Shown here: positions 32,770 to 40,972 of the stretch, one piece after another | Numbering within the stretch: position 1 is the first letter of the stretch | How the letters are laid out: every line of letters starts with the position of its first letter | Assembly (NCBI GenBank): GCA_038244815.1 | Contig: JBBRTB010000003.1 | Coordinates: 1 to 64,000, forward strand | Origin: DASVHS01 sp038244815 | Lineage (GTDB): Bacteria > Acidobacteriota > Thermoanaerobaculia > Gp7-AA8 | Reading direction: 5' to 3' | Length of the DNA: 64,000 nucleotides | Translations under genes and position numbers: made by a program | Notes under the pieces: generated by a model | Told to the model about the DNA's origin: nothing | Seen by the model: the letters and a program-made list of their open reading frames with translations, nothing else | Databases searched by the model: none

Positions 32770-35700
32770 ATGAAGACGAAAATCGCGATCCTGCTCTTCG
32801 CGTTCACCCTCCCTCTCTCCGCCGCGTACGACCAGAAGACGTTCTCCGGGCTGGAGCTCCGAGGCATCGGACCGGCCATGACGTCGGGACGCATCATCGA
32901 TCTGGCCGTCGATCCGCACGACGCGCGCACGTGGTTCGTGGCCACGGCGGGGGGCGGCGTCTGGAAAACGACGAACGCCGGCACGACGTTCACGCCCCTG
33001 TTCGACGACGAGAATTCGTTCTCGATCGGCTGCGTGACGGTCGATCCGAACAATTCGCTGGTGGTGTGGGTGGGCAGCGGTGAGAACAACAGCCAGCGAT
33101 CGGTCTCGGTGGGCGACGGGGTCTACAAGTCTCTCGACGGCGGAAAGAGCTGGAAGAACATGGGGCTGGCGAAGTCCGAACACATCGGGAAGATCGTCGT
33201 CGATCCTCGCGACTCCAACGTCGTGTTCGTGGCCGCGCAAGGTCCGTTGTGGGCGCCGGGCGGCGACCGCGGTCTCTACAAGACGACGGACGGCGGCAAG
33301 AGCTGGAAGCCCGTGCTGAGCGTGAGCGAGAACACGGGCGTCACTGACGTCGTGCTCGACCCGTCAAACCGCGACACGATGTACGCGGCGTCGTATCAGC
33401 GCCGCCGGCACGTCTTCACGCTCATCGACGGCGGACCGGAATCGGCGATCTACAAGTCGACCGACGCCGGCGCGACGTGGACGAAGCTCGACGACAAGAA
33501 CGGGTTGCCCAAGGAGCAGATGGGCCGCATCGGCCTGGCCGTGGCCCGGAACAATCCGCACATCGTCTACGCCACGATCGAGTCGACGCGCAAAGCCGCC
33601 GGCTTCTTCCGATCCAAAGACGGCGGAGCGAACTTCGAGAAGATGAACGATTACGTGGCCCAGGGCCAGTACTACGGCGAGGTCTTCGTCGATCCGAACG
33701 ACGACGACCGCATCTACGCCGCCGACGTCTGGGTGAAGGTGAGCGACGACGGCGGCAAGACCTGGACAAAGATCAACGAGACCAACAAGCATCCCGACAA
33801 CCACGTCGTCTGGATCGATCCGTCGAGCAGCGATCATCTGATCATCGGCTGCGACGGCGGCCTGTACGAGTCGTTCGACCGCGCCGCCAGCTGGAACTTC
33901 AAAGCCAACCTTCCGGTGACGCAGTTCTATCGCGTCAGCGCGGACGACGCGCTGCCGTTCTACAACGTCTATGGCGGAACGCAGGACAACTTCAGCCTGG
34001 GCGGCCCGGCCCGCACTCCCAGCGCGAACGGCATCCCGAATTCCGACTGGTATGTGACCCAGGGCGGGGACGGATTCCGCTCCATTCCCGATCCCAAAGA
34101 CTCGAACACGATCTACTCAGAAGCGCAGAACGGAGTGCTGGTGCGCTTCGATAAGCGCACGGGCGAGACCCTGGACATCCAGCCGCAGGCCACCGGCACC
34201 ATGGATCCGCTGCGCTACAACTGGGACTCGCCGATCATCGTCAGCCCGCACGACAGCAATCGCATCTATTACGGCGCGCAGTATCTGTTCCGCAGCGACG
34301 ACCGCGGCAACACCTGGAAGCCGGTCAGCGGCGACCTCACGCGCCATCTCAACCGCAACACGCTGCCGGTGATGGGCCGGGTGTGGGGCATCGACGCGGT
34401 GGCGAAAAACGCTTCGACCTCGTGGTACGGCAACATCGTCTCGCTGGCCGAGTCGCCGATGAAAGAAGGCCTGCTCTACGCCGGCACCGACGACGGCCTC
34501 GTGCAGGTGACCGAGGACGGCGGCACGAACTGGAAGATGATCGACAAGTTCCCCGGCGTTCCCGACATGAGCTATGTCTCGGCGCTGGAGCCTTCCTGGA
34601 CCGACGCGAACACGGTCTACGCGGCGTTCGACAATCACAAGGTCGGCGACTTCAGGCCCTACATCCTCAAGAGCACGGACCGCGGAAAAAGCTGGACCTC
34701 CATCAGCAGCGATCTTCCCCAGCGCGGCAGCGCCTATTCGATCGTCGAGGATCCGAAGGATCCGAAGCTGCTCTTCGCCGGAACGGAATACGGCCTGTGG
34801 TTCTCGCAGAACGGCGGCACGAACTGGATTCAGCTCAAAGGAAATCTGCCGACCATCGCCGTGCGCGATCTCTGGATCCAGAAACGGCGCGACGACCTGG
34901 TCGTGGCCACGTTCGGGCGCGGGATCTACATCCTCGATGACTATGCGCCGCTGCGGACCATGAGCCCGGCCACTGCCAACAGCGAGGCCACGCTCTTCCC
35001 GGCACACGACACCGAGCTCTACGTCGAGCGCGCGGCGCTGGGACTGCCCGGCAAGTCCTTCCAGGGCGATTCGCACTTCGAAGCGCCGAACCCGCCCGTG
35101 GGCGCGGTCTTCACGTACTACCTCAAGGACGAGTTGCGCACACTTCAGAAACAACGTTGGGAGACGGAGTCGAAGTACATCGGCAACGAGCCCGCCAAAG
35201 CGCCGCCCTATCCGACAGCCGAGCAGTTGCGAGCGGAAGAACGCGAGCTCGAGCCCACGGTGGTGCTGGTCGTGTCCGACGAAGACGGCAACGTCGTCCG
35301 CCGCGTTCCCGGCTCGGTGAAGGCGGGATTCCACCGCGTGGCCTGGGATCTTCGCTACCCCCCGCCATCGCCGATCGAGCTCAAGGAACCGGAGCCCGAC
35401 GTGTTTTCACCGCCGCCTCCCGGCCCGCTGGCGGCGCCAGGCAAGTACACGGCGCGACTGGTGAAGCGCGCCATCGGCGTCGAAAGCGCCATCGGCGACG
35501 CGCAGACATTCAACGTCGTCCCGCTGTATCTCAACGTGATGAAGGAGAGCGACCGCGCCGCGGTGCTCGACTTCCAGAAGCGCGCGTCGAAGCTGCAGCG
35601 CGCGGTCATGGGCGCCGAGAAAGTCACCGCCGAGGCACTGACGCGCGTGCAGCTCGTCCGCCGCGCGCTCGATCAGATCGCCGGCACCGATCCGAAGCTC

Positions 35701-36015
35701 GTCGCAAACGTGAACGCGGTCGACACCGCTTTGCACGAGATCGGCGATCAGATCAAAGGCGATCCGGTCCTGCGCAAACACAACGAGCCGTCCCCGCCGT
35801 CGCTTCTGGACCGCGTCAACGTCGCCGTGGGTGGTTTGACCACCACCTCTGCGCCGACCACGACCCACCGCGAAACGCTCGCGCTCGCTGAAACGGAGAC
35901 GAGAGCGTTGCTCGACAAGCTGCGCAAAACCATGGCCGATCTCGCCGCTATCGAGAGTCAAATGAATACTTTAGGTGCGCCATGGACACCAGGCAGGGTC
36001 CCGGACTTGAAGTAG
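32770..36015 (+). CDS. Giant secreted BNR/sortilin-like repeat protein (copy 2)
   Basis: The 1081-residue protein has a signal peptide (MKTKIAILLFAFTLPLSAA) and the opening GLELRGIGPAMTSGRIIDLAV. Blades with GGVWKTTNAGTTFTPL, GVYKSLDGGKSWKNM, GLYKTTDGGKSWKPV and IYKSTDAGATWTKL follow. After residue ~740 comes a non-propeller part: GAVFTYYLKDEL, a VVLVVSDEDGNVVRRVPG beta-domain, HRVAWDLRYPPPSP and a helical C-terminus. It is organised like copy 1 but diverged, so the duplication is old. Role unknown; secretion and ligand binding are likely. Its stop codon overlaps the first base of the heptad hairpin. Confidence 0.85.
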   Translation: MKTKIAILLFAFTLPLSAAYDQKTFSGLELRGIGPAMTSGRIIDLAVDPHDARTWFVATAGGGVWKTTNAGTTFTPLFDDENSFSIGCVTVDPNNSLVVWVGSGENNSQRSVSVGDGVYKSLDGGKSWKNMGLAKSEHIGKIVVDPRDSNVVFVAAQGPLWAPGGDRGLYKTTDGGKSWKPVLSVSENTGVTDVVLDPSNRDTMYAASYQRRRHVFTLIDGGPESAIYKSTDAGATWTKLDDKNGLPKEQMGRIGLAVARNNPHIVYATIESTRKAAGFFRSKDGGANFEKMNDYVAQGQYYGEVFVDPNDDDRIYAADVWVKVSDDGGKTWTKINETNKHPDNHVVWIDPSSSDHLIIGCDGGLYESFDRAASWNFKANLPVTQFYRVSADDALPFYNVYGGTQDNFSLGGPARTPSANGIPNSDWYVTQGGDGFRSIPDPKDSNTIYSEAQNGVLVRFDKRTGETLDIQPQATGTMDPLRYNWDSPIIVSPHDSNRIYYGAQYLFRSDDRGNTWKPVSGDLTRHLNRNTLPVMGRVWGIDAVAKNASTSWYGNIVSLAESPMKEGLLYAGTDDGLVQVTEDGGTNWKMIDKFPGVPDMSYVSALEPSWTDANTVYAAFDNHKVGDFRPYILKSTDRGKSWTSISSDLPQRGSAYSIVEDPKDPKLLFAGTEYGLWFSQNGGTNWIQLKGNLPTIAVRDLWIQKRRDDLVVATFGRGIYILDDYAPLRTMSPATANSEATLFPAHDTELYVERAALGLPGKSFQGDSHFEAPNPPVGAVFTYYLKDELRTLQKQRWETESKYIGNEPAKAPPYPTAEQLRAEERELEPTVVLVVSDEDGNVVRRVPGSVKAGFHRVAWDLRYPPPSPIELKEPEPDVFSPPPPGPLAAPGKYTARLVKRAIGVESAIGDAQTFNVVPLYLNVMKESDRAAVLDFQKRASKLQRAVMGAEKVTAEALTRVQLVRRALDQIAGTDPKLVANVNAVDTALHEIGDQIKGDPVLRKHNEPSPPSLLDRVNVAVGGLTTTSAPTTTHRETLALAETETRALLDKLRKTMADLAAIESQMNTLGAPWTPGRVPDLK

Positions 36016-36089
36016 GCCTCGGGCCTCGGGCCTCAGGCCTCGGACCCTGCCCGTTTTTTTCCGAGGCCCGAGGCCCGAGGCCCGAGGCC
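36015..36089. repeat. Two 29-nt heptad elements facing each other: 29-bp hairpin
   Basis: (GGCCTCG)4+G at 36015-36043 (one heptad CAGGCCT-type variant) and its inverse at 36061-36089 pair over 28 of 29 positions. The 17-base loop ends in seven T. It lies between BNR copy 2 and the metallopeptidase gene and could terminate transcription, though the T run is in the loop, not after the stem. Confidence 0.8.
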
Positions 36090-36094
36090 TGAAC

Positions 36095-36100
36095 TAAACT
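36095..36100 (+). promoter_or_regulatory. -10-like box of the metallopeptidase/ATP-grasp operon
   Basis: TAAACT predicts transcription starting exactly at the GTG (36107), hence a leaderless mRNA. Confidence 0.45.
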
Positions 36101-36106
36101 CCGCGC

Positions 36107-37135
36107 GTGGTCTTCGAGAAAACCCCGGGCGAGGTGCAGGAGCTCCTTCCGGTTCCGATCAAGGAACTAGGGCTGAAGCTCGAGGGCTCGCAGATCGAGC
36201 GCTACGTCGAGCAGCTCTTTCGCGAGCTCGAAGCGAAAGGACTCAAACACTTCCGCCCGGCCTTCTACCTCACCAGCGAGTGGGGCTGCCCGTCCGAAGA
36301 ACCGGTTATCGGCGTTCCCTTCTACCTGGCCGACCCGCGCCTGGGCGCCATCGAGAGCCTGGTCAACGACATCGAGAACGAGCGCGAGATCATGATGTAC
36401 ATGCGCCACGAGGCCGGCCACGCCTTCAACTACGCGTACGAGCTTTACAACACCGACGAGTGGCGCGAGGTGTTCGGCCCGTTCCGCCGTCCCTATCGCG
36501 ATCACTACAGCTTCGTGCCGTTCTCGCGCAACTTCGTGCGTCACATCGCCGGATGGTACGCGCAGAAACATCCGGACGAGGACTTCGCGGAGACGTTCGC
36601 GGTGTGGCTGACGCCGCGCTCGAAGTGGCGGGAGAGCTACAAAGACTGGCCGGCCATGAAAAAGCTGCGTTACGTCGATCGCATCTGCCACGAGGTCGGC
36701 GACAAGCCGCCGCTGCGTCCTCTCGGTGAAACCGACTTCACGGTGGCAGACATGGAGGAGACGATCGAGGAGTTCTATCGCGAACACTCGCGCGACGAGA
36801 CCCGCGCCATCGCCGATCTCGCGCTCGATGTCGACCTCGACGACATCTTCCCGCGACCGGAAGACGTGCCTCCTGAAAACCTCCGAAAAGCGGGAGAATT
36901 GATCACGGAGTTCCGCCGCGAGATCGTCGACAAGATCAGTTACTGGACAGGCGTGCGACGATCATTGGTGAAAACTCTGGTGGAAGCGATCGTGAAACAG
37001 GTGGATGAACGGGGTCTCGTCGCCGATTCGACCAGAAGCCGGGAACAGATCGTCGAGCTGACGGTCTACATTACGACGCTGGCGATGAACTTCTTCACCG
37101 CCCGGCGTCTGAGGAGAAAAGCGACGCAACCATGA
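36107..37135 (+). CDS. Putative zinc metallopeptidase (Peptidase_Mx-type)
   Basis: The 342-residue soluble protein has the zinc site H101-E102-AG-H105 in MRHEAGHAFNYAYEL, then RPYRDHYSFVPFSRNFVRHIAGWYAQKHPDEDFAETFAVWLTPRS, in which the DFAETFA Glu is the likely third ligand. This pattern is that of the putative zinc-binding metallopeptidase family, though without its N-terminal zinc ribbon. No signal peptide, so probably cytoplasmic. It starts with GTG and overlaps the following ATP-grasp gene by 4 nt (ATGA). Such coupling suggests the ligase builds and the peptidase trims or processes the same peptide-like molecule; that is inference. Confidence 0.8.
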   Translation: MVFEKTPGEVQELLPVPIKELGLKLEGSQIERYVEQLFRELEAKGLKHFRPAFYLTSEWGCPSEEPVIGVPFYLADPRLGAIESLVNDIENEREIMMYMRHEAGHAFNYAYELYNTDEWREVFGPFRRPYRDHYSFVPFSRNFVRHIAGWYAQKHPDEDFAETFAVWLTPRSKWRESYKDWPAMKKLRYVDRICHEVGDKPPLRPLGETDFTVADMEETIEEFYREHSRDETRAIADLALDVDLDDIFPRPEDVPPENLRKAGELITEFRREIVDKISYWTGVRRSLVKTLVEAIVKQVDERGLVADSTRSREQIVELTVYITTLAMNFFTARRLRRKATQP

Positions 37136-38142
37136 AGATCGGCGTTCTCTACGAACAGCGCCCGGACACCGAAGAGTACCCCGGTGAAAACGCGGATATC
37201 GCTTCGGGGCGGCGGCGCAAACGGCCCAAGCTCGACCGCGAACAGGTTTTCGAAGCTCTGGAGAAACTCGAGTACGAGGTGAAGTACATCGAGCTCGACG
37301 GCCGCGACGCCTCACTGTTCGCCGTGGCCAAAAGCGACTGCGATCTGATCTTCAACCTGGTCGACTCCTATGGCGGCGACGACGGCAAGGATCTGCACAT
37401 CCCCGCCTTCCTGGAGCTGATCGGAGCGAAGTACACGGGATCCGGTCCGCACGGCCTGCTGCTGGCGCAGGACAAGTCGCTGGCCAAAAAGGTCATCGGC
37501 TTTCACGAGCTGCAGACGCCCTTCTCGATGGTGGTCCATCGCGGCCGCGTCGACTATGCACACGACATCAAGTTCCCGCTGATCGTGAAACCCGTCTCCG
37601 AGGATGGATCGATCGGCATCACTCAGGACTCGGTAGTCGAATCGATCAAGGAGATGATGGAGCGCATCCACGATCTGCAGGAGCAGTTTCAGGACGTGCC
37701 GGTCCTGGTCGAGGAGTACATCGAAGGCCGCGAGATCTACGCCGCCATCCTGGGCAACGAGGCGCCGGAGGCTCTGCCGCTCGTCGAGCTCGACCTCTCC
37801 AAGCTGCCCGCGGACACGCCGAAGATCGCCGGGCGTGAAGTGAAGTTCGACCGTGACAGCGAAGCCTATCGACTGACGAAATCGGCCATCGCCGAAGATC
37901 TGGACGAAGAGACGACCAAACGGCTGCAGGACGCCGCCAAGACGACGTACCGCGCGCTCAAGCTCCGCGACTACGGACGCATCGACATGCGCCTGTCCAA
38001 AGACGGGACCATCTACGTGATCGAGGCCAACCCCAACCCCTGGCTCTCTCGCGGCGCCGAATTCGCCATGGCCGCGCGCGGAAGCGGCCGCACCTACAAC
38101 GACACCATCAAGGCCATCGTGGAACTGGCAGCGGCCAGATAG
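37132..38142 (+). CDS. ATP-grasp ligase, D-Ala-D-Ala ligase-like
   Basis: The 336-residue protein has the Ddl domain order: N-terminal Rossmann part (MKIGVLYEQRP; FNLVDSYGGDDGKD), the central lid with AQDKSLAKKVI and FPLIVKPVSEDGSIGI, then VLVEEYIEGREIYAAIL and the metal/ATP site DYGRIDMRLSKDGTIYVIEANPNPWLS. The catalytic N and E of the Ddl end-motif are present. An insertion GENADIASGRRRKRPKLDREQ after strand 1 is unusual for Ddl. Together with the metallopeptidase gene it overlaps, this is more likely a dedicated peptide or amino-acid ligase than the housekeeping Ddl. Confidence 0.82.
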   Translation: MKIGVLYEQRPDTEEYPGENADIASGRRRKRPKLDREQVFEALEKLEYEVKYIELDGRDASLFAVAKSDCDLIFNLVDSYGGDDGKDLHIPAFLELIGAKYTGSGPHGLLLAQDKSLAKKVIGFHELQTPFSMVVHRGRVDYAHDIKFPLIVKPVSEDGSIGITQDSVVESIKEMMERIHDLQEQFQDVPVLVEEYIEGREIYAAILGNEAPEALPLVELDLSKLPADTPKIAGREVKFDRDSEAYRLTKSAIAEDLDEETTKRLQDAAKTTYRALKLRDYGRIDMRLSKDGTIYVIEANPNPWLSRGAEFAMAARGSGRTYNDTIKAIVELAAAR

Positions 38143-38183
38143 CGGCCCAGTCGCCCTGGCCACTGACCCGCTCGGGCCTCGGA

Positions 38184-38189
38184 TACAAT
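38184..38189 (+). promoter_or_regulatory. -10 box TACAAT of the PH-domain gene
   Basis: TACAAT predicts a start at 38196, one base before the ATG at 38197, so the transcript would be leaderless. Confidence 0.5.
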
Positions 38190-38196
38190 CCGGCTC

Positions 38197-38820
38197 ATGC
38201 CCGTCATCTCCTGTCCTGACTGCGGCAAGGATGTGTCGACGCTCGCTCCGGTCTGCCCGCATTGCGGGCGCCCGTCGCCAGCGGGAACGACACCGATCAC
38301 CACGGTGCCGCATCAGGCGGCTGAAGAGACACTGTGGCACGGAACGCCGTCGGCGCTGAGGCTCCTCGGCCGGATCATCGGCATGGTGTTGATCCTGGTC
38401 GTCATCCCGGCCGCCTTCTATTTTCTGAGCGCGAACAGTGCCAACGCCGCCCAGATCAGAAAAGTGGGATGGGTGATCACGGGTATTCTCCTGCTCGTCG
38501 AAGTCGTCCGGTTCTTCGTCTCACTCGTCCGGCTCCGCAGCACTTTGTTCACGGTCACGAATCAGCGCGTGATGATCGAGACGGGGCTGCTGACCAAAAG
38601 CCTGAGCGAGATCGACCTGCGCACCGTCGACGACACCCAGTTCTTTCAGGGCCTGTTCAACCGGATGCTGGGCATCGGCGACGTGACCATCATCTCCTCC
38701 GACAAGTCCACACCCGTGTACGTCATGCGAGGCGTGCGCGATCCGCGGGCGCTGCGCGAGATGATCCGCACGAATTCCTACCAGGTCAGCCAGCGGCAGA
38801 TCTTCACCAGAACCACCTGA
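38197..38820 (+). CDS. Zinc-ribbon + bacterial PH (bPH2) membrane protein
   Basis: The 207-residue protein has an N-terminal zinc ribbon (CPDCGKDVSTLAPVCPHCG), two membrane helices (about 65-85 and 94-116) and a bPH2 domain with LRSTLFTVTNQRVMIETGLLTKSLSEIDLRTVDDTQF and IGDVTIISSDKSTPVYVMRGVRDP. Proteins of this type sit in the inner membrane; function is unknown. It precedes the aspartoacylase-like gene by 11 bp on the same strand, so the two are likely co-transcribed. Confidence 0.85.
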   Translation: MPVISCPDCGKDVSTLAPVCPHCGRPSPAGTTPITTVPHQAAEETLWHGTPSALRLLGRIIGMVLILVVIPAAFYFLSANSANAAQIRKVGWVITGILLLVEVVRFFVSLVRLRSTLFTVTNQRVMIETGLLTKSLSEIDLRTVDDTQFFQGLFNRMLGIGDVTIISSDKSTPVYVMRGVRDPRALREMIRTNSYQVSQRQIFTRTT

Positions 38821-38831
38821 GGAGGTCCGCG

Positions 38832-39839
38832 ATGTTCCTGCTGTTGTCTCTCCTCTTCGCGCAGACGGCGCCGGCGGCGCCGCATCCAGGCAAAGCCGTG
38901 GGTACGATCGAGGTTCCTGCCGGCTCCGATCCCGCGCTCACCATCCCCGTGGTCACGTTCACCGGCGCCAGGCCCGGCCCCACGCTCGCCCTGGTCTCGG
39001 GTGCGCACGGAACAGAATACGCGTCGATCATCGCGCTCGAACGCGTGATCGCCACACTCGATCCGGCGCAGCTCTCGGGAACGGTCATCGTCGTGCCGCT
39101 CATCAACACCAACTCGTTCGAGAAGAAAGTGCCGCACGTGAATCCCGTCGACAACAAGAGCATGAACCGGTTCTATCCGGGACGGCCCGACGGAACGCAG
39201 AGCGAGCGTGCGGCGTACATAATCACCAGGGAAGTCGTCGACAAGTGCGACTACCTCATCGACCTGCACGGCGGCGATCTCGACGAGAGTCTCACGCCGT
39301 ACAGCTACTGGCCCCTGAGCGGAAATCCCCGGCAGGATGCCATCACGCGCGAGATGGTCCTGGCGTTCGGGATCAACCAGATCATCATCGCCTCCGACCG
39401 TCCCAAGGATGCGACCGCGTCGCGATATCTCGACAACACGGCCAATACGCGCGGCAAGCCGGCCATCGCCGTCGAAGCGGGTTACGCCGGCACGACCGAG
39501 ACCGACGACGTCGAGCTGCTCGCCAACGGATGCCTGAACGTCATGCGCTATCTGAAGATGCTGCCGGGAAGCGTGACCCCGGTCGAGAATCCGGTCTGGT
39601 TCGAGCGCGTCGAATACGTCACCAGTACCGCGAACGGGATTTTCTATCCGCTCGTGAAGCGCGGCCACTATGTCGCGCAGGGCCAGAAGCTCGGCTACGT
39701 GACGGATTACACAGGGCGCATGCTGTTCGAGTCGCGCGCTCCCGTGGCCGGCGTCATCACGTACGTCAACGCCCTCCCCTCGATGGCCGCCGGCGGCACC
39801 ATCGCCGGCATCGGCGTCATCGCGACGCACGCGCCATGA
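38832..39839 (+). CDS. Secreted succinylglutamate desuccinylase/aspartoacylase-like hydrolase
   Basis: The 335-residue protein has a short signal peptide (MFLLLSLLFAQTAPAAP) and the M14-like AspA fold: zinc ligands in SGAHGTEYAS and LIDLHGGDLDES, the substrate arginine region NRFYPGRPDG, VEAGYAG with the catalytic Glu, and a C-terminal biotinyl-like beta-domain (GHYVAQGQKLGYVTDYTGR). It cleaves an N-acyl-amino-acid or small peptide amide outside the cytoplasm; the substrate is open. GGAGG lies 7 bases before the ATG. It overlaps the FG-GAP lipoprotein gene by 4 nt (ATGA). Confidence 0.82.
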   Translation: MFLLLSLLFAQTAPAAPHPGKAVGTIEVPAGSDPALTIPVVTFTGARPGPTLALVSGAHGTEYASIIALERVIATLDPAQLSGTVIVVPLINTNSFEKKVPHVNPVDNKSMNRFYPGRPDGTQSERAAYIITREVVDKCDYLIDLHGGDLDESLTPYSYWPLSGNPRQDAITREMVLAFGINQIIIASDRPKDATASRYLDNTANTRGKPAIAVEAGYAGTTETDDVELLANGCLNVMRYLKMLPGSVTPVENPVWFERVEYVTSTANGIFYPLVKRGHYVAQGQKLGYVTDYTGRMLFESRAPVAGVITYVNALPSMAAGGTIAGIGVIATHAP

Positions 39840-40972
39840 GGAAGCTGCCCGCGGTGTTCGCGGCCGCCGCGATCGCGGTGGCATGCAAGGGTCAGATCCC
39901 TGCGACGCAGACCCTGCGCATCGAACTGCCGTCCGGTTTTCGACCTACGGCGATCACTTCCGCGGATTTCAACGGCGACAAGCACGCCGACGTTGCCATC
40001 ACCGGCGAGTCCGAGCGCCTTCTCATCCTCCTCGGCGACGGTCGCGGCGGTTTGAAGATTCAGCCTGAGAGTGCCCGGGCCGGAAAACATCCGAGCGCGC
40101 TGGCCGCCTCAGATCTGAACGGCGACCACAGGATCGATCTCGTGGTCGCCAACCACGACAGCGATCACCTGACCGTTCTCATCGGCGATGGCGCGGGCCG
40201 ATTTACTTCACGGGAAGTTCCGGTGCATTCCAACCCTCATCCCCACATGGTTGCCGCCGCGGACGTCGATGGCGATGGACAGGTCGATCTCATCACTGAC
40301 AGCTGGATGGAAAACCGGCTGACCGTCGTCTCGTCCGATGGTCACGGTGGATGGCGAAGTCCGGGCAGTCCCATCGACATCGGTCGGAAGCCGTATTGGA
40401 CACTTACGGCTACGGATCTCGACGGTGACGGTCACGTGGACCTGGTGACGCCGAACAACGGTTCCGGGACCGTTTCGATCCTCCTCGGGGATGGTCACGG
40501 CCATTTCCAGCATGCCTCGCAGTCTCCGATCGCCGCCGGCCCGCAGCCATTCTCCGCGTGTGTCGCGGATGTGAACGGTGACGGCAGGCCGGATATCGTC
40601 GTCGCGAACTATTCGGGCCACCTCACCGATACCGCTCACGACGGGATCACCTGGATCCGCAACGATGGCGCGCGGCATTTCACTGCGTTCGCCGTGCCGG
40701 TGGCCGGGGGACGCGGATCGGCGCGAATCGCTGCGGGCGATTTCAATGGCGACGGGTTCATCGACGTGGCCGTATCCAATCAGGCCGCTTCGAACGTGAC
40801 GATCGCCTACGGCTCACGTGCCGGACTTCGGAAAGGGGTGACGGTTCCGACCATGCGTTCGCCCCATGCCATCGCGCTGGCACGCCTCGATCAAAGCAGC
40901 AGCGACTCGCTGCTCGTGGTGACCGAGGACCGTGATGAACTGTTGGTGATCACTGCACGTGGACGGCCCTGA
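39836..40972 (+). CDS. Secreted FG-GAP/VCBS repeat protein
   Basis: The 378-residue protein has a signal peptide with a possible lipobox (AIAVAC). About seven FG-GAP blades follow, each with a calcium-binding DxDGD-type loop (DFNGDKHADV, DLNGDHRIDL, DVDGDGQVDL, DLDGDGHVDL, DVNGDGRPDI, DFNGDGFIDV), making one beta-propeller. It is probably anchored at the outer surface. It overlaps the upstream hydrolase gene (ATGA), and its 3' end overlaps the convergent BNR copy 3 by 23 bp. Confidence 0.83.
   Translation: MRKLPAVFAAAAIAVACKGQIPATQTLRIELPSGFRPTAITSADFNGDKHADVAITGESERLLILLGDGRGGLKIQPESARAGKHPSALAASDLNGDHRIDLVVANHDSDHLTVLIGDGAGRFTSREVPVHSNPHPHMVAAADVDGDGQVDLITDSWMENRLTVVSSDGHGGWRSPGSPIDIGRKPYWTLTATDLDGDGHVDLVTPNNGSGTVSILLGDGHGHFQHASQSPIAAGPQPFSACVADVNGDGRPDIVVANYSGHLTDTAHDGITWIRNDGARHFTAFAVPVAGGRGSARIAAGDFNGDGFIDVAVSNQAASNVTIAYGSRAGLRKGVTVPTMRSPHAIALARLDQSSSDSLLVVTEDRDELLVITARGRP

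Noticed and set aside
36015..36089. Heptad arrays as a CRISPR array
   Set aside because: There are no spacers of constant size between repeats, only contiguous 7-mers, and no cas genes.
37132..38142. Housekeeping D-Ala-D-Ala ligase
   Set aside because: Tight coupling to a metallopeptidase, absence of cell-wall genes around it and an N-terminal insertion make the housekeeping role less likely, though it cannot be excluded.
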